DNA of 64,000 nucleotides from [Clostridium] saccharolyticum WM1 (GTDB taxonomy: Bacteria > Bacillota > Clostridia > Lachnospirales > Lachnospiraceae), in assembly GCF_000144625.1 (NCBI RefSeq), contig NC_014376.1, positions 1,984,001 to 2,048,000 of the forward strand, written 5' to 3'. This document shows positions 27,752 to 36,774 of the stretch, piece by piece; within the stretch, counting starts at the first letter, position 1; each line of letters begins with the position of its first letter. The notes beneath the pieces were generated by a model, which saw only the letters and a program-made list of their open reading frames with translations, was not told the DNA's origin and searched no databases. The position numbers were made by a program, and so were the translations under genes.

Positions 27752-28723
27752 ATGTTCAGACAAATGATTGCTGCACTGAAAGGGCAGAATAGAAAAATCG
27801 TATTTACAGAAGGCACTGATCCGAGAATCCTGGAAGCGGCAAGCCGCCTTTATCATGACGGGGTCCTTACCCCCATTCTTCTGGGGAATCCTGATGAAAT
27901 TGATGCGGCTTCCAAAGAAAGCGGCTGGCCGGTGGAAGGAATTGAGAAAGTAGATCCCTTAAACTATGGGGAAATGGAAGAAATGACAGCTAAAATGGTA
28001 GAGCTGAGAAAAGGAAAAATGGATGAAGCGGCTTGCCGCGAAGCTCTTTTAAAATCCAATTATTTTGGCACCATGCTGGTCAAAATGGGAAAAGCAGATT
28101 GCCTTCTGGGGGGTGCCACCTATTCCACCGCTGATACAGTAAGGCCGGCTTTGCAGCTGATAAAAACAAAACCTGGCAGCAAGATTGTATCCAGTTGTTT
28201 TATCCTTTATCGTGAAGCAGAGAGCGGCAATGAAATGTATGCTATGGGAGATTGTGCCATTAATCTTAATCCGGATGAAAACGAGTTGGTAGAAATCGTA
28301 TTGGAAACGGCCAGGACAGCCAGGACCTTTTCCATTGAGCCGAAAGTTGCACTTTTGTCCTATAGCTCATTGGGGTCCGGAAAAGGAGAATCAGTTGATA
28401 AGGTACACAATGCAGCCGCAAAATTGAAAGCTATGGATCTTGACTTCCTGGTAGACGGGGAACTTCAATTTGACGCTGCGTTTTCTCCGGTAGTGGCTAA
28501 GACAAAAGCTCCCGAATCCCTGGTAGCCGGACAAGCCAATACCTTTATTTTTCCCAACATTGATGCGGGCAACATTGGTTACAAAATTGCACAGCGCTTA
28601 GGAGGCTTTGAGGCCTTCGGTCCAATTTTACAGGGACTAAATGCTCCTATTAATGATCTTTCAAGAGGATGCAATGCAGAAGAGGTCTATAAGATGTCCA
28701 TTATTACGGCATCCCTGATATAA
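27752..28723 (+). CDS. pta: Phosphate acetyltransferase
   Basis: 323 residues, the short single-domain form. Converts acetyl-CoA and phosphate to acetyl phosphate and CoA. Features: KIVFTEGTDPRILEAA at the start, DCLLGGATYSTADTVRPALQ, LSYSSLGSGKGESVDKV, the DGELQFDAAF motif and the C-terminal FPNIDAGNIGYKIAQRLGG. GGAGG precedes the ATG. In most clostridia pta is followed by ackA; here it stands alone with its own promoter and terminator, while ackA lies at 60.8 kb next to a pduL gene. Confidence 0.95.
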   Translation: MFRQMIAALKGQNRKIVFTEGTDPRILEAASRLYHDGVLTPILLGNPDEIDAASKESGWPVEGIEKVDPLNYGEMEEMTAKMVELRKGKMDEAACREALLKSNYFGTMLVKMGKADCLLGGATYSTADTVRPALQLIKTKPGSKIVSSCFILYREAESGNEMYAMGDCAINLNPDENELVEIVLETARTARTFSIEPKVALLSYSSLGSGKGESVDKVHNAAAKLKAMDLDFLVDGELQFDAAFSPVVAKTKAPESLVAGQANTFIFPNIDAGNIGYKIAQRLGGFEAFGPILQGLNAPINDLSRGCNAEEVYKMSIITASLI

Positions 28724-28809
28724 GTTTCACAAATTATCGGTGCTTTTTGCCATTCTAAGATATCCGGAACATTCGCCTTTAGGAATATAAGGCTTTCATA
28801 ATAAATAAA

Positions 28810-28850
28810 AGGCGAGTATCCAAACCGGTGTATGGACTCGCCTGTTTTTT
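28810..28850. terminator. Terminator between pta and the DUF4489-like gene
   Basis: AGGCGAGT (28810-28817) pairs with ACTCGCCT (28836-28843), extended by ATCC/GGAT-like pairing, then GTTTTTT on the plus strand. The reverse strand also has a T-rich tail, so it may serve both converging genes. Confidence 0.82.
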
Positions 28851-28900
28851 AAATTCGGAATTGTCTTCTAAGCCCATGGAACAAAGGTAATTAAACCGAC

Positions 28901-29467
28901 TTAGTATTTACATGAATCATCTACAATAATGGCCGCAAGAGAAGAATTGCTAATAATAGTTAAAGCAGTAATAGAAACGCCTTCTATCGTGACTGCTGCA
29001 CTATAGATGCAGCAGTCATCACAGATTATGTCGCAGTCACATACAGAGAATGCGAAGGGATTACTAAGGGTACTACCTTCCGTAACCTCAGCAAAGAACG
29101 TCCAAACTGGCCCTACAGGAACAGGCGCCAATTGATTTCCGCATTGTTTAAAAATCTGGAAATTAAGAGTGAGTGATTCGGCGGCAGTAAAAATGTTACT
29201 TGCATATTCTAATTGAATGCATGGTTGGTTCATACCCTTTGTATCTGCATTTACAGTAGCTAATGTAAATGTAACTCCGGCAGGAGTATCCACAGGAAGT
29301 GTGAAAGATCCTGACGACATACCGCATTTTAAGTGTGTTCTATTAAATTTTAAAGGCTTTAGGATCCTTCCAGATTTACTAACGCATTTATGCTTACTGC
29401 ATTTATGACTGCACTCATACACAGTTTCTCTGTCTTCGTATCCATCGCTGTATTCATCAGCATTCAT
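28901..29467 (-). CDS. DUF4489-like cysteine-containing protein
   Basis: 188 residues, unknown function. I recognise the clostridial DUF4489 layout: a hydrophilic cysteine- and histidine-rich N terminus (ECSHKCSKHKCVSK), then LKCGMSSGSFTLPVDTPAG, a beta-rich middle with IQLEYASNIF, and a cysteine cluster FSVCDCDIICDDCC near the end. No signal peptide or membrane segment. The ATG at 29467 is chosen because AAGGAGG lies eight bases upstream; 18 further upstream codons are open but lack a ribosome-binding site. Monocistronic, converging with pta. Such proteins occur in spore-formers, but a spore role is inference. Confidence 0.72.
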   Translation of the reverse strand: MNADEYSDGYEDRETVYECSHKCSKHKCVSKSGRILKPLKFNRTHLKCGMSSGSFTLPVDTPAGVTFTLATVNADTKGMNQPCIQLEYASNIFTAAESLTLNFQIFKQCGNQLAPVPVGPVWTFFAEVTEGSTLSNPFAFSVCDCDIICDDCCIYSAAVTIEGVSITALTIISNSSLAAIIVDDSCKY

Positions 29468-29735
29468 AAAAAAATCCTCCTTATCCTGATTTTGCATATT
29501 ACAAAGAAGTTGTCTAATCATTATAGTCTATTATATTCGAGAACTAATTCTTCGTGATTTTAGCACGGATCCATTTCATGTGATGCAAAATCAGACATTT
29601 TTTGCCATATTTGCACTCATATCAAAGAATCAGCATATAAGGTCCATTGATTTGTGCATAAAGATTTATAATACAGAGATAATTAACTTTAAAAAGTTTT
29701 CAATAATATAAATGGAAACAGAAAGAAGAAAAGGA

Positions 29736-30995
29736 ATGGAAGTAAAAGAGAGGATTATGCATGATAAAGGTATAGATAATACCCTTAAATTATTGGAAGA
29801 AGGATATCTCTTTATCAAAAATAGGATGGATCTTTATAATTGTAATATATTTGAAACCCATATAATGGGTGAAAAAGCAATTTGCATAACAGGAGAAGAG
29901 GCTTGCAAAATTTTTTATGATGAAGAGTTATTTCAACGAAAAGGTGCTATGCCAAAAAGAGTACAAAAGACCCTGTTTGGAGTTAATGCAATTCAGGGAA
30001 TGGATGATAAAGCGCATATTCAGAGAAAACTATTTTTTATGTCGTTAATGACAGAGGTTCATCAAAAGGAACTTGCAGAGCTTTTTGATAAAGAAATGGA
30101 GGCTTCTGCTTATAAATGGATGAATATGAATGAAATTGTACTTTTTCATGAAGCCAAGAATATAATATGCAAAGTCGCATGTTTTTGGACCGGAGTTCCA
30201 TTGCCGGAATCCGATGTAGAAAAAAGGGCAGATGATTTTTGCTCAATGGTTGATGGAATAGGCGGAATCGGACCCAGATACTGGAAAGGAAAGGCGGCGC
30301 GAAATAGGACAGAGGAGTGGATAAGAGGAATCATAGAGGATGTAAGACAAGGGAAGCTGATAGTAAAAGATGATTCGGTACTTAATTTGATGGCTATTCA
30401 CAGGGAGCCCGATGGGAATCAGATGGAGCTGCCAATGGCCGCAAAAGAGTTAATTAACGTAATAAGACCAATTGTCGCTATTTCAACATATATTACTTTT
30501 ACCGCCTTGGCAATATATGAACATCCTGAGTGCTATGAGGAACTTATGCGTGGTGATAATAATTATTTTGAAATGTTTGTGCAGGAAGTCCGCAGGTACT
30601 ATCCGTTTACCCCTTTTTTAGGAGCAAGAGTACACAAAGACTTTGTTTGGAATCAGTATGAGTTTAAAAAAGGAGAACTTGTATTACTTGATGTTTATGG
30701 GATGAATCATGATCCTAACATATGGAGCAATCCTGATGAATTTCGACCGGAGCGTTTTAAGGAACAAAAAGACAGGAAATTTAGTTTTATCCCTCAGGGA
30801 GGGGGTGATCCTGGAAAGGGGCACCGCTGTCCAGGTGAAGGTATTACTATTGAAATCATGAAAGCAAGTTTAAACTTTCTTGTTAACAAAATTGATTTTG
30901 AAATTCCAGAACAAGACGCAAGCTACAGTCTTTCAAGAATTCCCACTTTGCCCAAAAGCGGTCTTATTATGAAGAATATTCGAAAGAAATATTAA
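29736..30995 (+). CDS. Cytochrome P450 of the CYP152 fatty-acid peroxygenase family
   Basis: About 419 residues. Strongly similar to B. subtilis P450 BS-beta (YbdT/CypC): HDKGIDNTLKLLEEGYLFIK, FQRKGAMPKRVQKTLFGVN, INVIRPIVAIS with the Arg-Pro pair that holds the fatty-acid carboxylate, FVQEVRRYYPF, PDEFRPERF, and the heme loop PQGGGDPGKGHRCPGEG with the cysteine ligand. This family hydroxylates long-chain fatty acids with hydrogen peroxide and needs no reductase, and none is adjacent. ATGs at 29712, 29736 and 29757 are all possible; 29736 best matches the family N terminus. The gene is visibly more AT-rich than its neighbours and monocistronic, suggesting transfer. Confidence 0.92.
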   Translation: MEVKERIMHDKGIDNTLKLLEEGYLFIKNRMDLYNCNIFETHIMGEKAICITGEEACKIFYDEELFQRKGAMPKRVQKTLFGVNAIQGMDDKAHIQRKLFFMSLMTEVHQKELAELFDKEMEASAYKWMNMNEIVLFHEAKNIICKVACFWTGVPLPESDVEKRADDFCSMVDGIGGIGPRYWKGKAARNRTEEWIRGIIEDVRQGKLIVKDDSVLNLMAIHREPDGNQMELPMAAKELINVIRPIVAISTYITFTALAIYEHPECYEELMRGDNNYFEMFVQEVRRYYPFTPFLGARVHKDFVWNQYEFKKGELVLLDVYGMNHDPNIWSNPDEFRPERFKEQKDRKFSFIPQGGGDPGKGHRCPGEGITIEIMKASLNFLVNKIDFEIPEQDASYSLSRIPTLPKSGLIMKNIRKKY

Positions 30996-31034
30996 GTTCA
31001 CATGATAGATAGTTTAGATAAAACTGGAAATATA

Positions 31035-31060
31035 GGCCTGGGATTATCCCGGGTCTATTC
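31035..31060 (+). terminator. Weak terminator after the P450 gene
   Basis: GGCCTGGGA (31035-31043) pairs with TCCCGGGTC (31047-31055), two G-U pairs, loop TTA; the following tail is only moderately T-rich (TATTCTTTCC). Confidence 0.55.
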
Positions 31061-31101
31061 TTTCCTATGAGGCAGAATGGAAACATCTCTAAAAACAAGA
31101 A

Positions 31102-31125
31102 AAAACCCCGTATACACGAGGTTTT
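31102..31125 (-). terminator. Terminator of tRNA-Thr
   Basis: On the minus strand AAAACCTCG and CGGGGTTTT enclose a TGTATA loop, followed by more Ts. Confidence 0.85.
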
Positions 31126-31130
31126 CCATA

Positions 31131-31203
31131 AGCTCCCGGGGGGACTCGAACCCCCGACCCACGCATTACGAATGCGTTGCGCTACCAACTGCGCTACGGA
31201 AGC
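31131..31203 (-). tRNA. tRNA-Thr (anticodon CGT)
   Basis: Minus-strand cloverleaf: acceptor GCTTCCG/CGGGAGC (one G-U), D arm GCGC/GCGC, anticodon stem ACGCA/TGCGT with loop TTCGTAA (anticodon CGT), T stem GGGGG/CCCCC. CCA not encoded. Confidence 0.95.
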
Positions 31204-31239
31204 AATCCGGTTTTTCAATAAAGATTCAGAACCTTTGAT

Positions 31240-31268
31240 AGTATAACAGCAATGCAGTTAAAAATCAA
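31240..31268 (-). promoter_or_regulatory. Promoter of tRNA-Thr
   Basis: Minus strand TTGATT (31268-31263), 17-base spacer, TATACT (31245-31240). Confidence 0.75.
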
Positions 31269-31381
31269 CCCTTTCATGAAAAAAAACTAAAATTACGTAA
31301 TGATTGCCAAATCTTCCATAAAAAGTTATAATTAATGGAGAATCCAAGAGAGAAATCTAATTTCTGAGGAGTTTATTTTTT

Positions 31382-33501
31382 ATGCAAAGGATGGAAGATA
31401 TTAAAATAAAAAAGGAAAAAATGCTGGTTCCTGTGTTCCTTTGTTTGATATTTGTTGTATGTTGCTTTATATTTTTGTTCTATTTGATACAGAAAAACGG
31501 GCGGGAAGACGCAGCATTTTTTTCCGTGCTGCAAAACAAAACCAGGTCACGCTTAAGAATCGGATGGAGGGAGATTTACATACTCTTAAGGGACTGGCAG
31601 TAAGCCTTGGAGCCATGGATCCAGTTGGTAAGGAAGAGATAAATCGGATCATAACTGATATTAACGAAGAAAATAAGTTTATGAAAATCGGTTTCGCGGA
31701 TAATGCTGATTGGATGGGATCAAACCCTGATGATGATTATTATTCGGTTCCTGTAAGGAACAGGGAAGATCAGCCGTTGGGCCTGCTTTATGCTACCAAT
31801 CCCGATGACATATTGCGCAATATGATTGACGAGACTGTTCTGTCAGGAGTTTTAGTAACGGAAATCCTTGACCAGAATGGAATGGTGGTCGCTGGGAACG
31901 CCGGTACAAAGGATCAGGAAAAAGTCCGGGAAGTGATTTCCAAAGGAAGTCAGCTGCCGTTTCCCATGGATTCCCAGGGCAACCGGCAGCAAATGGCTGT
32001 ATTGATTCCTTTGGAAATTAATAACTGGTATGTATTAAGCGTTTTTCCGCAATCCGGCAAAAGGGACAGGCATATAGAGACCGGAATAGGGGCGCTGATT
32101 TTGCTGTCCTCAGGGCTGTTTCTATACTTTTTCTGCCGGCAGTACAAGAGTATCAATGAAAACCAGGAAGCCCTTCTGGAACTGGCAAACAGGGACAGTC
32201 TGACCGGGTGCAGGAATTTTCCGGCTTTTAAAAAGGAAGCGGAGCGGGTGATCCGGGAAGAAAATATTTTATCTTACGCAGTGTGGTATTGTGATATAAA
32301 GAAATTTAAATTCATCAATGATATTTTGGGATATGAGGAAGGGGACAGGATCCTGTCATCCATTGCGGATCTGTTTCGGGATTATGGGGAAGAGGAGGCT
32401 TTATTCTGCAGGGTTTCCGCCGATAATTTTGCAGGTCTCCACAAATATGAAACCCGGGAGGAGATGCGCAGCTGGTTTCATAATCTGGTCGAGTTTTTTC
32501 AAAGCAGAGAACTGCCTTCCTATAAAACGATTACTATAGAACTGTGTATGGGTGTTTACTGCATGGAGGAAAATGACCGGGACCTGTCCATTGAACGGAT
32601 CGTAAACCGGGCAAATATTGCACAGAAGCATGTAAAGAGTCAGCCTGGCAACCAGTTTGGTTTTTATAATAAAGAAATACGCAACAAGGTGGTTTACGAG
32701 TCTGAGCTGGAATCAGAAATCGACAGGGCAATCAGGAACCGGGAGTTTAAGCCGTTTATACAGCCCAAAATATCCATTCAGAAAGGAAACCGGATTGCAG
32801 GAGGTGAGGTCTTGGTAAGATGGGAGAATCCCCGTAAGGGCACCATACCGCCTGGACTGTTCATACCTCTAATGGAACGTGACGGGAAGATAGTAAAGCT
32901 CGACCGGTACATGTTTGAGGTGGCCTGCCAGTGGCTAAACAGCTATTTAAAGACCGGCAGGGAGCCCGTAAACCTGGCTGTCAATGTTTCAAAAATTGGA
33001 ATGCTGCGGGATGATTTTGTGGATTTTTACGGAAGAGTGAAAGAAAAGTATCAGATACCTGACGGACTTTTGGAACTGGAGTTTACGGAAACTGTCATGC
33101 TGAATGATGATGCGGTTTTCAGCAGCCTTGTAAGCCGGCTGCATAAAAAGGGATTTGTCTGCTCTCTGGATGATTTCGGTTCAGGATATTCATCCCTGAA
33201 TTTATTAAAAAATCTTCCTATTGACGTATTAAAACTGGATATTATGTTTTTCAGGAAAAGTACGGATATAAAAAGAGAGAGGATCGTTATATCCAACATC
33301 ATAAACATGGCAAAGGAGCTTCAGATCAGAACCATCGCAGAAGGGGTTGAATATGTGGAAACCGTGGATTTTTTAACGTCTGCGGGCTGTGATGTAATTC
33401 AGGGTTATGTGTTTGCGAAGCCAATGCCGATTGAGGCCTTTGATGAAATGCTATTAAAGAAAAAAGGAGAAGCCCTGATACCGGAAGATATTAGGGTCTA
33501 G
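31382..33501 (+). pseudogene. Membrane GGDEF-EAL cyclic di-GMP protein, frameshifted near its N terminus
   Basis: The likely start is ATG 31382 behind GAGGAG; this frame encodes a cytoplasmic stub and a membrane helix (MLVPVFLCLIFVVCCFIFLF) but stops at 31603. The rest, from about 31525, continues in another frame to 33501. One missing T in the T7 run at 31517-31523 would join them. Downstream are an extracytoplasmic sensor region, a second membrane helix (about 32085-32135), a degenerate GGDEF domain (RVSADNF instead of GGDEF), and an EAL domain retaining catalytic text (GEVLVRW, NLAVNVS, LEFTET, LDDFGSGYSS, LKLD, AEGVE, QGY). It would be a phosphodiesterase if read through. The cause may be mutation, phase variation or sequencing error. 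Confidence 0.75.
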
Positions 33502-33507
33502 ATAACA

Positions 33508-33792
33508 ATGATGGAAAAATGGGAAAAGATCCGAACCCATATTTATGTCAGCGGACGGGTCCAGGGAGTTGGTTTTCGCTTCCGGACCCAGCAGCTGGCC
33601 AGAGGAATCGGTCTTACAGGCTGGGTCAAAAACTTGTATGACGGGCGGGTGGAAATGGAGCTGCAGGGGAGAGAGGAAGAAATAGACCGCCTGCTTAATC
33701 GTCTGGGACAGGACCGCTATATCATGATTGAAAGCTTTCAGTCAGCAAGGATTCCGACGGTAGAAGAAAACGGGTTTCAGATAAGGTATTGA
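33508..33792 (+). CDS. acyP: Acylphosphatase
   Basis: 94 residues, typical size. Hydrolyses carboxyl-phosphate bonds such as that of acetyl phosphate. The family signature GRVQGVGFRFRTQQLAR carries the phosphate-binding loop with the catalytic Arg, and GWVKNLYDGRVEMELQG supplies the catalytic Asn. It begins six bases after the GGDEF-EAL stop and lacks a good ribosome-binding site, so it probably depends on translation of that gene; ATG 33511 is an alternative start. Acetyl phosphate is made by the pta and pduL products elsewhere in the window. Confidence 0.93.
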   Translation: MMEKWEKIRTHIYVSGRVQGVGFRFRTQQLARGIGLTGWVKNLYDGRVEMELQGREEEIDRLLNRLGQDRYIMIESFQSARIPTVEENGFQIRY

Positions 33793-33811
33793 ACGGTAGA
33801 AAATGAAAGGC

Positions 33812-33846
33812 GGAAGGAAGGGGCTGGCTAAGCCCCCCCCTTCCTT
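33812..33846. terminator. Terminator between converging acyP and DUF6143-like genes
   Basis: AAGGAAGGGGCT and AGCCCCCCCCTTCCTT form a GC-rich stem around GGCTA. No long T run on the plus strand; its role as a terminator is likely but not certain. Confidence 0.5.
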
Positions 33847-33861
33847 TGATCGCCGGTCTTT

Positions 33862-34431
33862 TTATACGATACAGGTATCATAAATGCTTTCTTCCCACCA
33901 ACCAAAGGCAATTCTGCCAGAGGCAGATGTGGTGGGAGCTTCCGGAGTGGATAAGAAGATCAATAAAGAACCTCCGGGTGGAAATATCAGTTTCCCATTT
34001 TCAGTTTCTACTAAGGTTGTTTCCGGTTGCGCTCTGCGAACAAACGCCTTTATTCCTCCGTAAGGCTCCCCTTCTACGTTTGAGGCGTACTGTAACTTTA
34101 TTTTAGGCTTTGGTAAAGGGGTAATAGCAGTATTGGAAGGCGTTACGAAATGAGAATCCATCGGTGTGCCCGGAGGCGTTGCGTTAAACCAAAACTGGGC
34201 CCGATAAGGTGCCTCCGAAATATCTGTAACGGTCCATACATTTACATATAAGTTGACCCGGGAGCAGCAAGGATTGTATAACCTGGCCCATGCACTGGTA
34301 TTGTTGCCAAAAGATAAGTTATCCGCATAGCCAATAAAATATTCCCCTTGAAGGGATTTGTAAAGTTCTATTGGAACATCCACATTTTTGGGTAATATGC
34401 ACGTGTCATGACTGCATATATAATGATTCAT
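33862..34431 (-). CDS. DUF6143-like protein
   Basis: 189 residues, unknown function. I recognise the layout of the Firmicutes DUF6143 family: VPIELYKSLQGEYFIGYADN, FGNNTSAWARLYNPCC, VNLYVNVWTVTDI, RAQFWFNATPPG, and a final FGWWEES motif. The fold looks all-beta. No signal peptide. ATG 34431 is preferred because AAAGGA lies nine bases upstream; the frame is open to 34491. Two cysteines occur in the N-terminal 15 residues and a CC pair in the middle. Monocistronic, converging with acyP. Found mainly in spore-formers as far as I know; surface or spore location is a guess. Confidence 0.68.
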   Translation of the reverse strand: MNHYICSHDTCILPKNVDVPIELYKSLQGEYFIGYADNLSFGNNTSAWARLYNPCCSRVNLYVNVWTVTDISEAPYRAQFWFNATPPGTPMDSHFVTPSNTAITPLPKPKIKLQYASNVEGEPYGGIKAFVRRAQPETTLVETENGKLIFPPGGSLLIFLSTPEAPTTSASGRIAFGWWEESIYDTCIV

Positions 34432-34546
34432 ATTACCATATCCTTTCTGAATGTCTGCCTGATTAACAGGTATAGGCACTGGAGCAGCCAATATATCTTA
34501 TGCTGTAACTATTAGATCGTTTCTTTCACTGGCACAGCCAGCTCAA

Positions 34547-34590
34547 AAAAAAGAGGACGATCCAAATCATATTGGAAGTCCTCTTTTTCC
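34547..34590 (-). terminator. Terminator of tRNA-Gly
   Basis: AAAAGAGGAC / GTCCTCTTTT arms (about 34549-34558 and 34578-34587) with inner TCCAA/TTGGA; on the minus strand it ends in eight Ts. Confidence 0.88.
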
Positions 34591-34609
34591 TTATAAACAA
34601 AAGATTAAA

Positions 34610-34680
<71 letters not shown>

Positions 34681-34704
34681 TTAATGTCATTTGACACGTT
34701 TTAC

Positions 34705-34734
34705 ATTATAGCATAGGGTACTGGGAAATTACAA
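34705..34734 (-). promoter_or_regulatory. Promoter of tRNA-Gly
   Basis: Minus strand TTGTAA (34734-34729), 18-base spacer, TATAAT (34710-34705). It diverges from the parE promoter 40 bp away. Confidence 0.72.
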
Positions 34735-34773
34735 TACTTTTTAATAAAAAATAGGAAAAAAATTGCCAGCAAC

Positions 34774-34803
34774 TTGCCAAAAATGGAAAAGGCATTGTAT
34801 AAT
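34774..34803 (+). promoter_or_regulatory. Promoter of parE-parC
   Basis: TTGCCA (34774-34779), 18-base spacer, TATAAT (34798-34803). Confidence 0.75.
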
Positions 34804-34836
34804 GGTACATGACAATACTAGATGTGGAGGAGTATC

Positions 34837-36756
34837 ATGGCAAAAACACAGTATAATGCGGACAGTATTACCGTACTGGAAGGTCTTGAAGCAGTGCGGA
34901 AACGTCCGGGTATGTATATAGGCAGCGTCGGGACAAAGGGATTGAACCATTTGATTTATGAGATCGTGGACAATGCTGTGGATGAGCATCTGGCAGGTTA
35001 CTGCGATCAGATATGGGTTACCCTGGAAGCAGACGGGTCCTGCACTGTCAAGGATGCAGGCCGGGGAATTCCGGTTGAAATGCACAGCAAAGGCGTATCG
35101 GCAGAGCGTGTGGTTTTGTCTACGCTTCATGCAGGCGGCAAATTTGATAATGATGCCTACAAAACCAGCGGCGGACTTCACGGAGTGGGTTCTTCTGTAG
35201 TGAATGCCCTGTCTGCCCACATGAAAATTAAAGTATATAAAAATGGTCTGATTCATTATGACGAGTATGAGCGGGGCATACCAACGGTAGAACTGGTGGA
35301 TGGCCTGCTTCCTACGTTAGGAAAAACAAAAGAAACGGGTACAGAGATCAACTTCCTTCCGGATGGAGAGATCTTTGAAAAAACGCGTTTTAAAGCAGAC
35401 TGGCTGAAAAGCCGCCTTCATGAAACTGCTTATTTAAATCCTTCTCTTAAAATCATCTATAGGAACAAACGGCAGGGAGAAGAGGAAACCGTTGTTTATC
35501 ATGAGCCGGATGGGATCATTGCATATGTAAGAGAATTAAATGCCGGGAAGGAAGCAGTCCATGATCCTGTTTATTTCAAGGGAACCATGGACAAGGTGGA
35601 AATAGAGGTCGCCCTGCAGTTTGTGGACACCTTTGAAGAAAATATCCTGGGTTTCTGCAATAATATTTTTACCCAGGAGGGAGGAACCCACTTAGCAGGC
35701 TTTAAGACCCGCTTTACCCAGATGATCAACAGCTACGCAAGAGAATTGGGAATATTAAAAGAAAAGGATGCTAATTTTACCGGTGCAGATACGAGAAATG
35801 GTCTGACAGCCGTTGTGGCAGTGAAGCATCCGGACCCTATTTTTGAAGGCCAGACTAAGACAAAGCTGGCCAGCGCAGATGCCACGAAGGCAGTATTCAC
35901 CGTAACCGGCGACGAGCTGCAGCGGTATTTTGACCGAAATTTAGAGGTTTTAAAAGCAGTGATCGGATGTGCGGAAAAGTCTGCAAAGATACGGAAGGCA
36001 GAGGAAAAAGCCAAGACCAACATGCTTTCCAAATCCAGATTCTCTTTTGACAGCAATGGAAAGCTGGCAAACTGTGAAAGCCGGGAAGCGGAAAAATGCG
36101 AGATCTTTATTGTAGAGGGAGATTCCGCGGGAGGTTCTGCGAAGACTGCCCGGAACCGGCAGTATCAGGCCATTCTTCCCATCCGCGGAAAGATATTAAA
36201 TGTGGAAAAGGCTTCCATGGACAAGGTTCTGGCTAATGCGGAGATTAAGACCATGATCAACACCTTTGGCTGCGGATTTTCCGAAGGCTATGGCAATGAT
36301 TTTGACATTTCAAAGCTGCGGTACCACAAAATCATCCTCATGACGGATGCGGATGTGGACGGAAGCCATATTGATACCCTTTTGCTCACCTTTTTATACC
36401 GGTTTATGCCGGAGCTGATTTATAACGGCCACGTGTTCATTGCCATGCCGCCGTTGTTTAAGGTCATTCCAAAGCGTGGAGAGGAGCAATATCTCTATGA
36501 TGAAAAAGAGCTGGAACGCTACCGCAGGACCCATACCGGAGAGTTTACCTTACAACGTTATAAGGGTCTTGGAGAAATGGATGCCGAACAGCTTTGGGAA
36601 ACGACCCTTGACCCGGAACGCCGGGTATTAAAGCAGGTGGAGATCGAGGACGCCCGCATGGCTTCAGAGATAACAGAAATGCTCATGGGCAGCGATGTGC
36701 TTCCCCGGCGGCAGTTTATCTATGAACATGCGGATGAAGCTGAAATTGACGCATAG
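34837..36756 (+). CDS. parE: Type II topoisomerase ATPase subunit (ParE-like; GyrB family)
   Basis: 639 residues. GHKL ATPase domain first (EGLEAVRKRPGMYIGSVG, EIVDNAVDEHLAG, TSGGLHGVGSSVVNALS), then the transducer, then the Toprim domain (FIVEGDSAGGSAKTARNRQY, PIRGKILNVEKA, LMTDADVDGSHI) and RYKGLGEMDAEQLWETT. The family includes gyrase GyrB and topoisomerase IV ParE; they cannot be told apart with certainty by eye. I choose ParE because the partner downstream lacks a GyrA box and because primary gyrBA normally stands beside dnaA. ATG 34837 has GGAGGAG five bases upstream; the GTG-side extension to 34822 is rejected. Confidence 0.85.
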   Translation: MAKTQYNADSITVLEGLEAVRKRPGMYIGSVGTKGLNHLIYEIVDNAVDEHLAGYCDQIWVTLEADGSCTVKDAGRGIPVEMHSKGVSAERVVLSTLHAGGKFDNDAYKTSGGLHGVGSSVVNALSAHMKIKVYKNGLIHYDEYERGIPTVELVDGLLPTLGKTKETGTEINFLPDGEIFEKTRFKADWLKSRLHETAYLNPSLKIIYRNKRQGEEETVVYHEPDGIIAYVRELNAGKEAVHDPVYFKGTMDKVEIEVALQFVDTFEENILGFCNNIFTQEGGTHLAGFKTRFTQMINSYARELGILKEKDANFTGADTRNGLTAVVAVKHPDPIFEGQTKTKLASADATKAVFTVTGDELQRYFDRNLEVLKAVIGCAEKSAKIRKAEEKAKTNMLSKSRFSFDSNGKLANCESREAEKCEIFIVEGDSAGGSAKTARNRQYQAILPIRGKILNVEKASMDKVLANAEIKTMINTFGCGFSEGYGNDFDISKLRYHKIILMTDADVDGSHIDTLLLTFLYRFMPELIYNGHVFIAMPPLFKVIPKRGEEQYLYDEKELERYRRTHTGEFTLQRYKGLGEMDAEQLWETTLDPERRVLKQVEIEDARMASEITEMLMGSDVLPRRQFIYEHADEAEIDA

Positions 36757-36774
36757 GGAGAGAACCGACCGTTA

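Noticed and set aside
31500..31545. Programmed -1 frameshift in the GGDEF-EAL gene
   Set aside because: CAAAACAAAACC and the T7 run do not form a proper X-XXY-YYZ slippery heptamer in the zero frame, and no stimulatory stem is evident; an indel is simpler.
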